NCBI RefSeq assembly: GCF_007109405.1
Contig: NZ_VJOY01000017.1
Span: 1 to 64,000 of the forward strand
Length of the DNA stretch: 64,000 nt
Source of the DNA: Pseudomonas mangiferae
GTDB taxonomy: Bacteria; Pseudomonadota; Gammaproteobacteria; Pseudomonadales; Pseudomonadaceae
Direction: 5' to 3'
Notes under the pieces: model-generated
The model's database searches: none
What the model was told of the DNA's origin: nothing
Seen by the model: only the letters and a program-made list of their open reading frames with translations
Made by a program: the position numbers and the translations under genes
Part shown: positions 29,179-42,543 of the stretch, one piece after another
How positions within the stretch are numbered: the stretch's first letter is position 1
Layout: every line of letters starts with the position of its first letter

Positions 29179-29463
29179 TCAGTGGTTGCAGTCCGGGCCG
29201 TGGACGTGGTCATCGTCGTCGTCCTCGCCCGCCGGTTCCATTTCCAGCTGCAGGCTGACCAGGTTGGTGGCCAGGGGACGCAGCAGCAGGTTGGCGTACT
29301 CGGTGTCGCCGTCCTCCACGTCCACGCCGATCAGCAGCTGGCCGTTGCCGGCCTGCTGGATCCACACCTCGCGCCCCTGCCAGACCACGGCAAAGCGGGT
29401 GCAGGAGGTTTCCAGCTGGGTACCGTCGGTGTCTTCGAGGATCAGTTGCAGGGCGTCGCTCAT
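29179..29463 (-). CDS. Conserved small protein of the ast operon with an acidic His/Cys tail
   Basis: A 94-residue protein whose start at 29463 has GGAG 6 bases upstream. Residues 1-75 look like a compact beta-rich domain (LQLILEDTDGTQLE, WQGREVWIQQAGNGQLLIGV). The C-terminal tail DDDDDHVHGPDCNH concentrates acidic residues, three His and one Cys and looks metal-binding. The gene sits between astB and astE in the operon, as in other Pseudomonas, where it is annotated only as hypothetical. A role beside zinc-dependent AstE is plausible but is inference. Confidence 0.85.
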   Translation of the reverse strand: MSDALQLILEDTDGTQLETSCTRFAVVWQGREVWIQQAGNGQLLIGVDVEDGDTEYANLLLRPLATNLVSLQLEMEPAGEDDDDDHVHGPDCNH

Positions 29464-29533
29464 GTCAGGCTCCCGGCGGCGGTCGGCGGTGTCGCGCGGC
29501 ACGCCGGCCGCGCGGAGTTCCGCGACAGCGGCC

Positions 29534-30880
29534 TCAATCGATTTGGAAGGGGTATACCGAGCCCAGTTTAAGGATTCGGGTCAGCTCGTCCAGCGCGGTC
29601 CGGCACTCCACCAGCAACTGCGGATCGGCCAGGTCGGTTTCCACCAGGCGATCGCGGTAGTGGGCGTCGACCCAGGCCACCAGCTCGTCGTACAGCGACG
29701 GGGTCAGCAGCACCCGCGGGTTCACCGCGTCCAGCTCGTCCTGGCGCAGGGCCACCCGCAGGCGCAGGCAGGCGGGTCCGCCGCCGTTCTGCATGCTCTG
29801 CTTGAGATCGAACACCTTCACCTCGCGGATCGGACCGTCGTCGGCGGTGAGCTGGGAGAGGTAGCGCCAGACGCGTTCGTCATTGCGGCACTCCTCCGGG
29901 ACGATCAACAGCATGCTGCCATCGGCACGGCTGAGCAGCTGGCTGTTGAACAGGTAGGAACGCACGGCCTCATCCACCGTGACGGCCTCCCGCGGCACCC
30001 GCACGGCGGTCAGGCGGCCACCGCGGCGGGCCAGCTTGTCGTGCAGCTCGGCGATGACCCGGTCGCTGTCGAGGAAGGCGTCTTCGTGATGGAACAGCAC
30101 TTCGCCGTTGCCCACCGCGATCACGTCGTTGTGGAACACGCCCTGGTCGATCACCGCCGGGTTCTGCTGGGCGTACACCACTCCCGCCTCGTCCAGCCCG
30201 TGCAGGCGGGCAATGGCCTGGCTGGCCTCCAGGGTCTGCCGCGCGGGGTAGCGCTGCGGAGCCGGGAAGCGGCGGTCGAAGGCGCTGCGCCCGAAGACGA
30301 AGAACTCCACCCCCGGCTCGCCGTAATGCTTGCTGAAGCGGGTGTGGTTGGCCGCCCCCTCGTCGCCGAACTGGCTCACCGCCGGCAGCGCCGCGTGATG
30401 GGCGAAGTGCCGCTCGTTGGCGAACATCGCGGCGAGGATGCGGCTGGTGGTGGGGTGCTCGATGCTGCGGTGAAACTTGCAGTTCAGGTTGGCCGCGGTG
30501 AAGTGCACGCGACCGTCCGCGGTGTCGGCGCCGGGGCTGACGGTGCAGGCGTTGGCGGTCCACATGCTGGAGGCGGAACTGCAGGCCGCCAGCAGCGGCA
30601 TGGCGGTCTTGGCGGCCTTCTCGACCACCTGGGCATCGCTGCCGGAGAAGCCGAGGCTGCGCAGGGCGGCGACGTCAGGCCGCTCCTGGGGGGCCAGCAC
30701 GCCCTGCTGGAAGCCCATTTCCATCAGCGCCTTCATCTTCGCCAGGCCCTGGCGGGCGGCTTCCTTCGGGCTGGAGATGGACTGGCTGTTGCTCTGGGAT
30801 GCGACGTTGCCGAAGGACAGACCGCCATAGTTGTGGGTCGGCCCGACCAGACCGTCGAAATTCACTTCATAGGCGTTCAT
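29534..30880 (-). CDS. astB: N-succinylarginine dihydrolase AstB
   Basis: Converts N2-succinylarginine to succinylornithine, CO2 and two ammonia, the nitrogen-releasing step. The 448-residue protein begins [20 protein letters not shown], the conserved N-terminus. GGGAG lies 7 bases upstream of the ATG. The pentein-fold catalytic His and Cys are in the C-terminal half ([16 protein letters not shown] contains the Cys). Confidence 0.96.
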   Translation of the reverse strand: MNAYEVNFDGLVGPTHNYGGLSFGNVASQSNSQSISSPKEAARQGLAKMKALMEMGFQQGVLAPQERPDVAALRSLGFSGSDAQVVEKAAKTAMPLLAACSSASSMWTANACTVSPGADTADGRVHFTAANLNCKFHRSIEHPTTSRILAAMFANERHFAHHAALPAVSQFGDEGAANHTRFSKHYGEPGVEFFVFGRSAFDRRFPAPQRYPARQTLEASQAIARLHGLDEAGVVYAQQNPAVIDQGVFHNDVIAVGNGEVLFHHEDAFLDSDRVIAELHDKLARRGGRLTAVRVPREAVTVDEAVRSYLFNSQLLSRADGSMLLIVPEECRNDERVWRYLSQLTADDGPIREVKVFDLKQSMQNGGGPACLRLRVALRQDELDAVNPRVLLTPSLYDELVAWVDAHYRDRLVETDLADPQLLVECRTALDELTRILKLGSVYPFQID

Positions 30881-30950
30881 ATCAAGGCTCCCAAGGCGCA
30901 TTCGTATCGGTAGGGGCCGCGGCGGCGGCCGGGTGCTGCATCGACGCGGC

Positions 30951-33470
<2,520 letters not shown>

Positions 33471-33550
33471 TCACGCCGCACGCCGGCGACGGGCCGGCTG
33501 GTGACGGGCGAGAGGGCCGACCGCGGGCGGTCGGCCTGGAACGGGTTTGC

Positions 33551-34570
33551 TCAAACTGCCACCAGGCGCACGCTGGCGCCCTCGCCGACCCCCAGGGCCT
33601 CGGCCGCGGCCATGGACAGGGTCACCGGCTTGCCGGGCACCCAATCCAGCTCGGCCACCAGGGCGCGGTAGTCCTGCAGCAGGCCGTTGCTCACCAGGTA
33701 CGAGCGACCGCCCTTGGCCGCCGGCTCGCCGATGCGCACCGGCACCACGCGGCTCTGGGCGATGGAACGGATGCCGGAGGTGCGGGCGTGGAGGGTCGGG
33801 CCGCCATCGAAGATGTCGATGTAGTGGTCGGTCTCGAAGCCTTCGCGCATCAGGATGTCGAAGGTGATCTGCGCCCGGGGGTGGACCTGGCCCATGGCTT
33901 CCTGGGCGCTGTCCGGCAGCAACGGTACGTAGATCGGGTAGTGGGGCATCAGCTCGGCGAGGAAGGTGCGGCTCTTCAGGCCGCACAGGCGCTCGGCCTC
34001 GGCGTAGTTCATGTCGAAGAAGTTGCGGCCCACCGCGTCCCAGAACGGCGAGTCCCCCTGCTCGTCGCTCTGGCCGACGATCTCGGTCACCACCGAGTCG
34101 GCGAAGCGCTCCGGGTGGCTCGCCACGAACAGCAGGCGGGCGCGGGAGTTCAGCTCGGCGAACACCGTGTCCACCAGCGGCCGCTCCACGTAGAAACTGG
34201 TCAGCAGGCTGTTGCCGGTGAGGTCGTGGCACAGGGACAGGACGTGGATTTTGTTGTGGATCTTCAGCTCGCGGGCGGCGTGCACGAAGGTCTCGTTGCG
34301 GAAGCTGTAGAACGGCTCGGAATAGCCAGCCGAGGCGACGATGCCGGAGCAACCCGCCAGGCGCCCGCTGCCGATGTCTTCGAGGACGAAGAAATAGCTT
34401 TCCTCGCCATTGAAGCTGACTTCCGCGGCGAACGAGGCCTCGGACGCGCGCAGCTTGTCCTTCAGGCGGTCGTCGTCGTCCGGCAACGAGGTGACACCGA
34501 CCGGGCTGTCCGCAGCCAGACGCCGAACTTCGGCCAGGTCAGACATTTGCGCAGGGCGCATCACCAGCAT
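33551..34570 (-). CDS. aruF: Arginine/ornithine N-succinyltransferase, subunit AruF
   Basis: First subunit of the arginine succinyltransferase. The 339-residue protein begins MLVMRPAQMSDLAEVRRLA after GAGGAG. It shares with AruG the segments LFVAS-PERF, SPFWDAVGRNFFDMNYAEA and GFETDHYIDIFDGGPTL. Such duplicated succinyltransferase subunits are characteristic of Pseudomonas; enteric bacteria use one AstA. Confidence 0.95.
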   Translation of the reverse strand: MLVMRPAQMSDLAEVRRLAADSPVGVTSLPDDDDRLKDKLRASEASFAAEVSFNGEESYFFVLEDIGSGRLAGCSGIVASAGYSEPFYSFRNETFVHAARELKIHNKIHVLSLCHDLTGNSLLTSFYVERPLVDTVFAELNSRARLLFVASHPERFADSVVTEIVGQSDEQGDSPFWDAVGRNFFDMNYAEAERLCGLKSRTFLAELMPHYPIYVPLLPDSAQEAMGQVHPRAQITFDILMREGFETDHYIDIFDGGPTLHARTSGIRSIAQSRVVPVRIGEPAAKGGRSYLVSNGLLQDYRALVAELDWVPGKPVTLSMAAAEALGVGEGASVRLVAV

Positions 34571-34716
34571 GGTGTCACTCCTCTCAAGAAAAGCTCCGGG
34601 CACTGCGGATCGCCCGGAGAAAACCGGCTCGCGCCGGTCACGCATGAACGTTGAAGCGCGTCGGGAAACGCGCCGGGCCGCGAGGGCGCGCCAGCATCAC
34701 GGCGCGCCCCGAGGCG

Positions 34717-35997
<1,281 letters not shown>

Positions 35998-36000
35998 TCA

Positions 36001-36067
36001 TTGCCGCCATGCGACAACTTCTTATAGCGGCAACCCGTGATTTTCCGCGGCTTACGGCAAAGCGACA
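36001..36067 (-). promoter_or_regulatory. Two ArgR-type boxes in the aruC promoter
   Basis: On the minus strand TGTCGC-N8-AA occurs exactly at 36067-36052 and again at 36016-36001. This matches the half-site reported for the AraC-family arginine regulator ArgR of P. aeruginosa. The boxes are in the same orientation, 51 bases apart. Confidence 0.7.
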
Positions 36068-36423
36068 AAAACCGTCGGAATGGCGCAGTGTAAACGCTGG
36101 GCAGGGAGGGAGCGCCAGCGCTGGCAAATTTTCACTACAGTACAGACCGGGAAATATCCGACTTCTTGCACGTCCGTACCGCCGGGATGCGAATGGCTCA
36201 AATCAGGGTGCGGGCCGAGTCAGAAGGTTCGATTTCGAACCGAGCGAGAGGATCGACAACCAACCGATCGCGCCGACGCCTGTGAACACAGGTCGATGCC
36301 CACGGCCCGCCTGGCCCGAGCGCCGCGAAAATGAACCTGTCGCCCCTGTGGGCCATGGCCTTGCGCCAGCCGCGGGACTCACCCTCCCGCAGCAGACGAG
36401 CGGATATATCCCGGCCTGGGGCT
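36068..36423. other. Non-coding gap between argR and the aruC promoter
   Basis: No convincing gene in 356 bases. It holds three short perfect inverted repeats: GCCAGC/GCTGGC at 36114-36125, GGTTCGA-TT-TCGAACC at 36226-36241 and CCTGTG-AA-CACAGG at 36279-36292. None has a T-run, so they are more like protein sites or RNA stem-loops than terminators. Confidence 0.4.
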
Positions 36424-37407
36424 TCAGCCGCGCTCGGCGGCCGAGGGCGCGCTGTCGAAACTACCGCCGCTGCGCCGCTGGTTGCGGTCCTCCCGGGGCG
36501 TCACCCCGAAGAAGTTGCGGTAGGCGCTGGAAAAGTGCGGGCCGGAAGAAAAGCCGCAGGACAGGCCGATCTGGATGATCGACTTGCTGGTCTGCATCAG
36601 CATCTGCCGCGCCTTGTTCAGGCGCAGCTCGAGGTAATACTGGCTGGGCACGCGACTCAGGTACTGCTTGAAGATCCGCTCCAGTTGCCGCCGGGACACG
36701 CACACGTGCTGGGCGATCTCGTCGGTGGTCAGCGGCTCCTCGATGTTCGCCTCCATCAGCAGCACCGCCTGGGTCAGCTTCGGATGGCTGGAGCCAAGGC
36801 GATTCTGCAGCGGGATACGCTGGCGCTCGCCTCCCTCGCGGATGCGCTCCACCACCAGTTCCTCACTGACTGCACCGGCCAGTTCGGCGCCATGGTCGCG
36901 CGCCAGCAGGGCCAGCAGCAGGTCCAGCACGGCCAGGCCGCCACAGGCGCTGAGGCGGTCGCGGTCCCAGTCGAACAGGTGGCTGGTGGCGATGACCTTG
37001 GGGTAGCGCTCGGTGAAGTCGTCCTGCCAGCGCCAGTGCACGGCGGCGCGGTAGCCGTCGAGCAGCCCCAGCTGAGCCAGGGGATAGACCCCGGCGGACA
37101 GCGCGCCGACCACGCACCCGCCGCGCACCAGCTGCTTGAGAGCGCTGGACAGCGGCTGCGACACGCTCAGCAGCGGCTCGTCGGCGATCAGGAACAGCCG
37201 CTGCAGGCCGTCCAGGCGGCCGTTCCAGGGCTCGCCCGGCAACGACCAGCCGCCTTCCAGCGGCTCGGCGTGGAAGAACGCCGGCTCGTAGAGGGCGTCC
37301 GGGTGCAGCCGCCGCGCGACGCGCAGCGCTTCCTCGGCCAGCGCCAGAGTGATGGCCTTGGTGCCGGGCCAGATGAGAAAACCGATTCGTTGGGCGGATG
37401 CTGTCAT
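36424..37407 (-). CDS. argR: Arginine-responsive AraC-family regulator ArgR
   Basis: Activates arginine catabolism and transport (aru, aot) and represses biosynthesis in Pseudomonas when arginine is present. With the start at 37407 the product is 327 residues. It has an N-terminal DJ-1/PfpI-like amidotransferase-fold sensor (about residues 8-180). The AraC C-terminal domain follows with two helix-turn-helices (LTTDEIAQHVCVSRRQLERIFK and IIQIGLSCGFSSGPHFSSAYRNFFG). An alternative start three codons upstream (37416) is possible; neither has a strong Shine-Dalgarno. It is the last gene of aotJQMOP-argR. Confidence 0.93.
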   Translation of the reverse strand: MTASAQRIGFLIWPGTKAITLALAEEALRVARRLHPDALYEPAFFHAEPLEGGWSLPGEPWNGRLDGLQRLFLIADEPLLSVSQPLSSALKQLVRGGCVVGALSAGVYPLAQLGLLDGYRAAVHWRWQDDFTERYPKVIATSHLFDWDRDRLSACGGLAVLDLLLALLARDHGAELAGAVSEELVVERIREGGERQRIPLQNRLGSSHPKLTQAVLLMEANIEEPLTTDEIAQHVCVSRRQLERIFKQYLSRVPSQYYLELRLNKARQMLMQTSKSIIQIGLSCGFSSGPHFSSAYRNFFGVTPREDRNQRRSGGSFDSAPSAAERG

Positions 37408-37435
37408 GGCTGGCATTCTAGCCGCAGCGCGGCGA

Positions 37436-38200
37436 TTACTTGAGGCTGCCTGACAGGAATTGCTGGAGCCGTTCCGATTTCGGGTTCGCCAGCACCTCGC
37501 GCGGGCAGCCCGCCTCCTCCACCAGACCCTTGTGGAGGAAGATCAGCTGGTTCGAGACTTCCCGGGCAAACCCCATCTCGTGGGTCACCACCACCATTGT
37601 GCGGCCCTCTTGAGCCAGGTCGCGCATCACCTTGAGCACCTCGCCCACCAGCTCCGGGTCCAGGGCCGAGGTGGGCTCGTCGAACAGCATCACCTCGGGC
37701 TCCATGGCCAGGGCGCGGGCGATGGCCACCCGCTGCTGCTCGCCACCGGACATGTGGCCCGGGTAGGCGTCCTTGCGATGGGCCACACCCACCTTGGCCA
37801 GGTAATGCTCGGCCTTTTCCAGGGCGTCCTTCTTGGCCATCCCCAGCACGTGCACCGGCGCCTCGATGACGTTCTCCAGGGCGGTCATGTGGGACCACAG
37901 GTTGAAATGCTGGAACACCATGGCCAGCCGCGAGCGCATGCGCTGCAGCTGCTTGGGGTCTGCCGCCTTGAGCGCGCCTTCCTTGCCCGGAACCAGCTTG
38001 AGCTCTTCACCGTTGAGCAGAATCTTCCCGCCGTAGGGCTGCTCCAGCATGTTGATGCAGCGCAGGAAGGTGCTCTTGCCCGACCCGCTGGAGCCGATGA
38101 TGCTGATCACGTCGCCGGCCTTCGCCGCCAGGGAGACGCCCTTGAGCACTTCGTGGCTGCCGTAGCGCTTGTGCAGGTCCTGGACTTCGAGTTTGTACAT
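37436..38200 (-). CDS. aotP: Arginine/ornithine ABC transporter, ATP-binding protein AotP
   Basis: Energises uptake of arginine and ornithine. The 254-residue ATPase has Walker [10 protein letters not shown] at about residues 38-46, a Q-loop in [16 protein letters not shown], signature [15 protein letters not shown], Walker [13 protein letters not shown] and the switch His in [10 protein letters not shown]. It follows aotO after 28 bases. Confidence 0.95.
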   Translation of the reverse strand: MYKLEVQDLHKRYGSHEVLKGVSLAAKAGDVISIIGSSGSGKSTFLRCINMLEQPYGGKILLNGEELKLVPGKEGALKAADPKQLQRMRSRLAMVFQHFNLWSHMTALENVIEAPVHVLGMAKKDALEKAEHYLAKVGVAHRKDAYPGHMSGGEQQRVAIARALAMEPEVMLFDEPTSALDPELVGEVLKVMRDLAQEGRTMVVVTHEMGFAREVSNQLIFLHKGLVEEAGCPREVLANPKSERLQQFLSGSLK

Positions 38201-38228
38201 GGTATGGGCTCTCAAGAAAGCGGAGATG

Positions 38229-39341
38229 TCAGTCGCTCAACAGGCGTCCGCTGCGGATGGGATGACGGCCGGCCACCTTGGCCAGCCACAGACCGGGCTG
38301 CGCGAAACGCAGGCGCTCGCGGGCATAGAGCACCCCGTCCACCGAAGCACGCACCACGCTGTGGCGGTCCTCCAGCGGGTCGATCACCTCCAGCAGCGGT
38401 TCGCCGGCCTTGACCGACGCCCCCACCGGCCGGAGGAAACTCACCACCCCGGCGTGGGGCGGGTAGACGAATTCGGTGCCTTCGAAGGGCGTGGCCTCGC
38501 AGCAGGCCTCAGGGGCCGGCGGCCAGTCGCCGCTCAGCAGGCCCTGCTCCGCCAGGAACGCGAGGATCGCCTCGGCGCTGGCGCGAGCCTGATCCGCCCC
38601 GGTGTCGGCCATGCCACCCAGCTCGACGGTGGCGGCGAGACAGGCCAGCGGGATGTCCGCCTCGGGGTAGCGGCGCGAGAGCCGCAGCCAGGGCGTGGAA
38701 CAGGCCTCGTCGAAGGAGTAGCCGCCGGATTCCTCGGTCAGCAGCGCAGCGCCCGCCCCCAGGCGCGCCGCCAGGGAACGCAGGCGCGGCCATTGCTGGG
38801 GGATCGGATACAGGTGGACCACGGCCTCGAAATCGCAGTGCAGGTCCAGCACCAGGTCGGCATCGCAAGCATGCTTGAGCAGCAGCCGCTGCAACCCCTG
38901 CCACTCCGAACGAGCCGGCGGCAGGCCGTCCAGGGCGATGTGCATGGCTTCGCGGATCAGCCGCACGTTGGTGGTCGCCTCATCGCCCAGGCGCGCCGCA
39001 TGCGCCGGCGTCAGCGCCTCGGCCAGGTCGACGAATGCGCGGTTGAAGTTCTGCCCGCCGGCCTGTTCGAACCGCCCCTGGTGCACGCCCTGCAGCACCT
39101 GGCCGAGGCCGATGGGATTGGCCACCGGCACCAGTTCGACCACGCCCTGCAGGCGCCCCTCGGCTTCCAGCTCCCGCAGGCGCCGCTTCAGCTCCACCGC
39201 CACCCGCATGCCGGGCAACTCGTCGGCGTGCAGCGAGGCCTGCAGGTAGGCCTTGCGCGGGCCGCTGCCGAAGCGGAACACCGTCAGCCGGCGCTGGGTG
39301 CCCGGCAGGCCCCAGGGCAGGTCGTGATCGATGCGCTGCAC
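38229..39341 (-). CDS. aotO: AotO, succinylglutamate desuccinylase/aspartoacylase-family protein
   Basis: The 370-residue M14-type protein is related to AstE. Putative zinc ligands are in SLHADELPG (about residues 37-40) and the later His in [13 protein letters not shown]. The C-terminal 90 residues form a lipoyl/biotinyl-like lobe ([28 protein letters not shown]). It lies inside the arginine/ornithine transporter operon. In P. aeruginosa its role was unclear and it was reported not to be needed for transport; it may act on an acylated amino acid. Substrate is unknown. Confidence 0.85.
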   Translation of the reverse strand: MQRIDHDLPWGLPGTQRRLTVFRFGSGPRKAYLQASLHADELPGMRVAVELKRRLRELEAEGRLQGVVELVPVANPIGLGQVLQGVHQGRFEQAGGQNFNRAFVDLAEALTPAHAARLGDEATTNVRLIREAMHIALDGLPPARSEWQGLQRLLLKHACDADLVLDLHCDFEAVVHLYPIPQQWPRLRSLAARLGAGAALLTEESGGYSFDEACSTPWLRLSRRYPEADIPLACLAATVELGGMADTGADQARASAEAILAFLAEQGLLSGDWPPAPEACCEATPFEGTEFVYPPHAGVVSFLRPVGASVKAGEPLLEVIDPLEDRHSVVRASVDGVLYARERLRFAQPGLWLAKVAGRHPIRSGRLLSD

Positions 39342-39356
39342 GCCGCGGCCCTCCCC

Positions 39357-40055
39357 TCAGGCCTTGCGCGGCGCGAGGTAGGCCAGCCAGCGGCGCTCGG
39401 CGCGCTTGAACAGGCGGACCAGGACGAAGGTCAGGCACAGGTAGAACGCACCGGCGGTGATGTACGCCTCGAACGGCAGGTAGTACTGGGAGCTCACGGT
39501 ACGCGCGGCGCCGGTAATGTCGATCAGCGTGACGATGGAAGCGAGGCTGGTGGTGTGCAGCATCATGATGACTTCGTTGCTGTACTGCGGCAGCGCGCGG
39601 CGCAGGGCCGACGGCAGCAGGATGCGCCGGTAGAGCTTGCCGCGGGACATGCCCATGGCCTTGGCCGCCTCGATCTCGCCATGGGGCGTGGCCTTGAGGC
39701 TGCCGGCGAGGATCTCGGCGGTGTAGGCGCTGGTGTTGACGGCGAACGCCAGGCACGCGCAGAAGGTGGCGTTGGACAGATAGGGCCAGAGCACGCTGTC
39801 GCGGATTGCCGGGAATTGCGCCAGGCCGTAGTAGATCAGGAACAGCTGCACCAGCATCGGCGTGCCGCGGATCACGTAGGTGTAGAGCCAGGCCGGGAGA
39901 TTCACTGCCGGCTGGCGCGAGACCCGCATCAGGGCCAGCGGGATCGCCGCCAGCAGGCCCAGTGCCAGGGAGATCGCCAGGAGCTTGAGGGTGACCAGCA
40001 CGCCGCCCAGGTACAGCGGCAGGTTTTCCCAGATGACGTTGTAATCGAAGATCAT
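39357..40055 (-). CDS. aotM: Arginine/ornithine ABC transporter permease AotM
   Basis: The 232-residue inner-membrane permease of the HisM/GlnP type has about five membrane segments and the EAA loop EIEAAKAMGMSRGKLYRRILLPSALRRALPQ (about residues 140-170), which docks AotP. It pairs with AotQ. Confidence 0.94.
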   Translation of the reverse strand: MIFDYNVIWENLPLYLGGVLVTLKLLAISLALGLLAAIPLALMRVSRQPAVNLPAWLYTYVIRGTPMLVQLFLIYYGLAQFPAIRDSVLWPYLSNATFCACLAFAVNTSAYTAEILAGSLKATPHGEIEAAKAMGMSRGKLYRRILLPSALRRALPQYSNEVIMMLHTTSLASIVTLIDITGAARTVSSQYYLPFEAYITAGAFYLCLTFVLVRLFKRAERRWLAYLAPRKA

Positions 40056-40071
40056 AGGTTCGCTCCGCGGC

Positions 40072-40761
40072 TCACAGTTCGGCCGTCTTGATGCCGGCGG
40101 AATAGCGTTTTTCCAGGTAGCGCAGGGCCAGCAGGGACACGCTGGTCAGCACCAGGTAGAGCGCCGCGACCGCGAGGTAGAAGGTGAACGGCTCGCGGGT
40201 GGCATCGGCGGCGTTCTTCGCCTTGAACATCATGTCCTGCAGGCCCACCACCGAAATCAGCGCAGTGGCTTTGGTCAGCACCAGCCAGTTGTTGGTGAAG
40301 CCGGGGATCGCCAGGCGGATCATCTGCGGCACCAGGATGCGGAAGAACACCTGCAGGCCGCTCATGCCGTAGGCCGCGCCCGCCTCGCCCTGGCCCCTGG
40401 GAATCGCCATGAAGGCACCGCGGAAGGTCTCGGACAGGTAGGCACCGAAGATGAAGCCGAGGGTGAAGACGCCGGAGGCGAAGGGGTTCAGATCGATGTA
40501 GTCGTCATAGCCCAGCAGCGGGGCGACGCGGTTCACCAAATCCTGGCCACCGTAGAAGATCAGCAGGATCAGCACCAGGTCGGGAATGCCCCGGATCACC
40601 GTGGCGTAGGCCTCGCCCAGCAGCGCCAGCCAGCGGACGGGCGACAGGCGGAACGCCGCGCCGATCAGGCCCAGCAGGATCGCCACCGCCATGGAAGAAA
40701 GCGCCAGCGTCAGGGTGAGCCAGGCACCCTCGACGATGGTCGCACCGTAGCCGTTCAGCAT
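40072..40761 (-). CDS. aotQ: Arginine/ornithine ABC transporter permease AotQ
   Basis: The 229-residue partner permease of AotM has an EAA-type loop (GEAGAAYGMSGLQVFFRILVPQMIRLAIPG). I chose the ATG at 40761 since GAGG lies 10 bases upstream and MLNGYGATIVEGAWLTL is the natural N-terminus. It is separated from aotM by 16 bases. Confidence 0.93.
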   Translation of the reverse strand: MLNGYGATIVEGAWLTLTLALSSMAVAILLGLIGAAFRLSPVRWLALLGEAYATVIRGIPDLVLILLIFYGGQDLVNRVAPLLGYDDYIDLNPFASGVFTLGFIFGAYLSETFRGAFMAIPRGQGEAGAAYGMSGLQVFFRILVPQMIRLAIPGFTNNWLVLTKATALISVVGLQDMMFKAKNAADATREPFTFYLAVAALYLVLTSVSLLALRYLEKRYSAGIKTAEL

Positions 40762-40928
40762 GATTTCGAGTCCTCGGAATGAGGTGTTGAGGGACGAAGA
40801 GCCCAAGGCAGCGCGGCGCTCACCTCCCGCCCGCGGACTGGGAGGCGACGGCCCGCAGCGGGCCCCGCCTTATCCTCGCCCTCCCCGGCGGACACCGGGA
40901 AGGGAACTGCTGCTCGAATGCCGGACGC

Positions 40929-41708
40929 TTACTTGCCGTAAACGTCGAACTGGAAGTACTTGTCCTGGATTTCCTTGTACTTGCCGTTGGCACGGATGGC
41001 CAGGATGGCGGCGCTGATCTTGTCGGCCAGGGCCTTGTCGCCCTTGCGAACCGCGATGCCCTGGCCTTCGCCGAAGTATTTCTCGTCGGTGAAGTCAGGC
41101 CCGGCAAAGGCGAAGCCCTTGCCGGCGTCGGTCTTGAGGAAGCCCTGATCGATGTTCACCGAGTCCGCCAGGGTGGCGTCCAGGCGACCCGAGGCCAGGT
41201 CGAGGAACACTTCGTTCTGGGAGCCGTAGCGCACCACTTCGGCGCCGGCGGGGGCGAAGACTTCGGTGGCGTAGCGGTCGTAGATCGAGGAGCGCTGCAC
41301 GCCGACTTTCTTGCCCTTCAGGTCCGCCAGCGGGTCCTTGAGCTCGGTACCGGCCTTCATCGCCAGCTTGGCCGGGGTGGAGTAGTACTTGCCGGTGAAG
41401 TCCACGGACTTCTTGCGCTCGTCGGTGATGGACATGGACGAGAGGATGGCGTCGAACTTGCGGACCTTCAGGGCCGGGATCAGGCCGTCGAACTCTTGCT
41501 CGATCCACTTGCACTCGACCTTCATCTCGGTGCACAGGGCGTTGCCGATGTCGTAGTCGAAGCCGGCGATGGTGCCTTCGGCGGTCTTGTAGGCGAAGGG
41601 AGGATAAGCGGCCTCGATACCGATCCGCAGCGGCTTGGCGTCGTCGGCCATGGTCAGGGGTGACAGGACGGACAGCGCCAGGGCGCCGAGAAGCAGGATC
41701 TTCTTCAT
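40929..41708 (-). CDS. aotJ: Arginine/ornithine periplasmic binding protein AotJ
   Basis: The periplasmic solute-binding protein that delivers arginine or ornithine to AotQM-AotP. The 259 residues include a signal peptide (about residues 1-21, cleavage after TMA). The mature domain shows the family-3 signature GFDYDIGNALCTEM and the ligand-loop motif FDAILSSMSITDERKKSVDFT. It is the first gene of the aot operon. The 167-base gap before aotQ contains a GGCCCG-CAG-CGGGCC stem-loop, a common device for giving the binding protein a more stable message than the permeases. Confidence 0.95.
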   Translation of the reverse strand: MKKILLLGALALSVLSPLTMADDAKPLRIGIEAAYPPFAYKTAEGTIAGFDYDIGNALCTEMKVECKWIEQEFDGLIPALKVRKFDAILSSMSITDERKKSVDFTGKYYSTPAKLAMKAGTELKDPLADLKGKKVGVQRSSIYDRYATEVFAPAGAEVVRYGSQNEVFLDLASGRLDATLADSVNIDQGFLKTDAGKGFAFAGPDFTDEKYFGEGQGIAVRKGDKALADKISAAILAIRANGKYKEIQDKYFQFDVYGK

Positions 41709-41873
41709 CTTATGACTCCGATTCGTGTGGCAAATGTATGACTGGCAGACGAGCTCGAGGGGGACGCCGCCGCGCGTGAATTGTAGGAGTAACGACGACG
41801 CGCCGCGCGCTGAAGCTGCGCGACCCGTTGCGGCTGGGTGTCCGGCATTCTATCGGGAGGTGGAAAGCCGATA

Positions 41874-41908
41874 TTTTCTCAATGCGACAAGTAATTACAA
41901 AAGCGACT
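41874..41908 (-). promoter_or_regulatory. ArgR-type box in the aotJ promoter
   Basis: The minus strand has TGTCGC-N8-AA at 41889-41874. A weaker copy, AGTCGC, starts 19 bases further upstream (41908). The site is 166 bases upstream of aotJ, consistent with ArgR activation of the operon. Confidence 0.6.
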
Positions 41909-41929
41909 GGACCCTGGCGGGCCGGCATT

Positions 41930-42490
41930 GACAGGCGGGACGGATTGTGACTGACCAGGCATAACGTACAACCCGGTATCCAAGCAATAACCGAGCCTTT
42001 CTTTCAAACTCCTTAATAAACATCGACTTGTATGATAAAGGCGCGCATCAGGAGCAGCACGATACACGAAACTGAGGCCTGGAAAGATCCAATCGGAAAC
42101 ACAGGCGTTACGGAGTACGACCGGCCGTAACAGCACCTCGAATGCCGATATTCGTCTGGCTGGACGCAGAAATGGGTAGTCGATGACATCCTTGCGCCGC
42201 CCTAGCCTCTTTCGGAAAAAGATGCGGAAACGAATGGGCCGACTTTCGAATAAAACAGAATGACACCTGAGCCGCCCCCATTGGGGACCGGCCCAGCCTC
42301 CCCTGCCAGACCGGCCGGGATACGTATAAGCTCACTGAGAGACAGCCTGGCTCGACCGCTCTTCGGGTTTGCGTATGAACGGTGGGGAGCCAGGCGCTAT
42401 CTGCGCATCCATTACGGTGGAAGGCGCTGAAGCCACGATCCACCCGAGCACCGGGCCAGCCTGTCGCGTCTCATGGCCGCCATTCCGCGC
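41930..42490. other. Long intergenic region between aotJ and acsA
   Basis: About 560 bases with visibly lower GC than the flanks, especially 41940-42260. No open frame has a ribosome site or recognisable product, so I call no gene. It probably contains the distal aotJ promoter plus degenerate sequence. Confidence 0.4.
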
Positions 42491-42494
42491 CCAT

Positions 42495-42529
42495 AAAAAA
42501 GCCCGCCTCCCCTTTCAGGGAAGCGGGCT
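42495..42529 (-). terminator. Intrinsic terminator of acsA
   Basis: AGCCCGC...GCGGGCT forms a stem, with CTCCC/GGGAA extending it towards the loop. Six T residues follow on the minus strand. It is 15 bases past the acsA stop. Confidence 0.9.
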
Positions 42530-42543
42530 CGCTCAGGCGCCGA

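Noticed and set aside
41879-42443. Two minus-strand frames of 85 and 111 codons between aotJ and acsA
   Set aside because: They overlap each other, lack ribosome sites and have composition unlike real Pseudomonas proteins.
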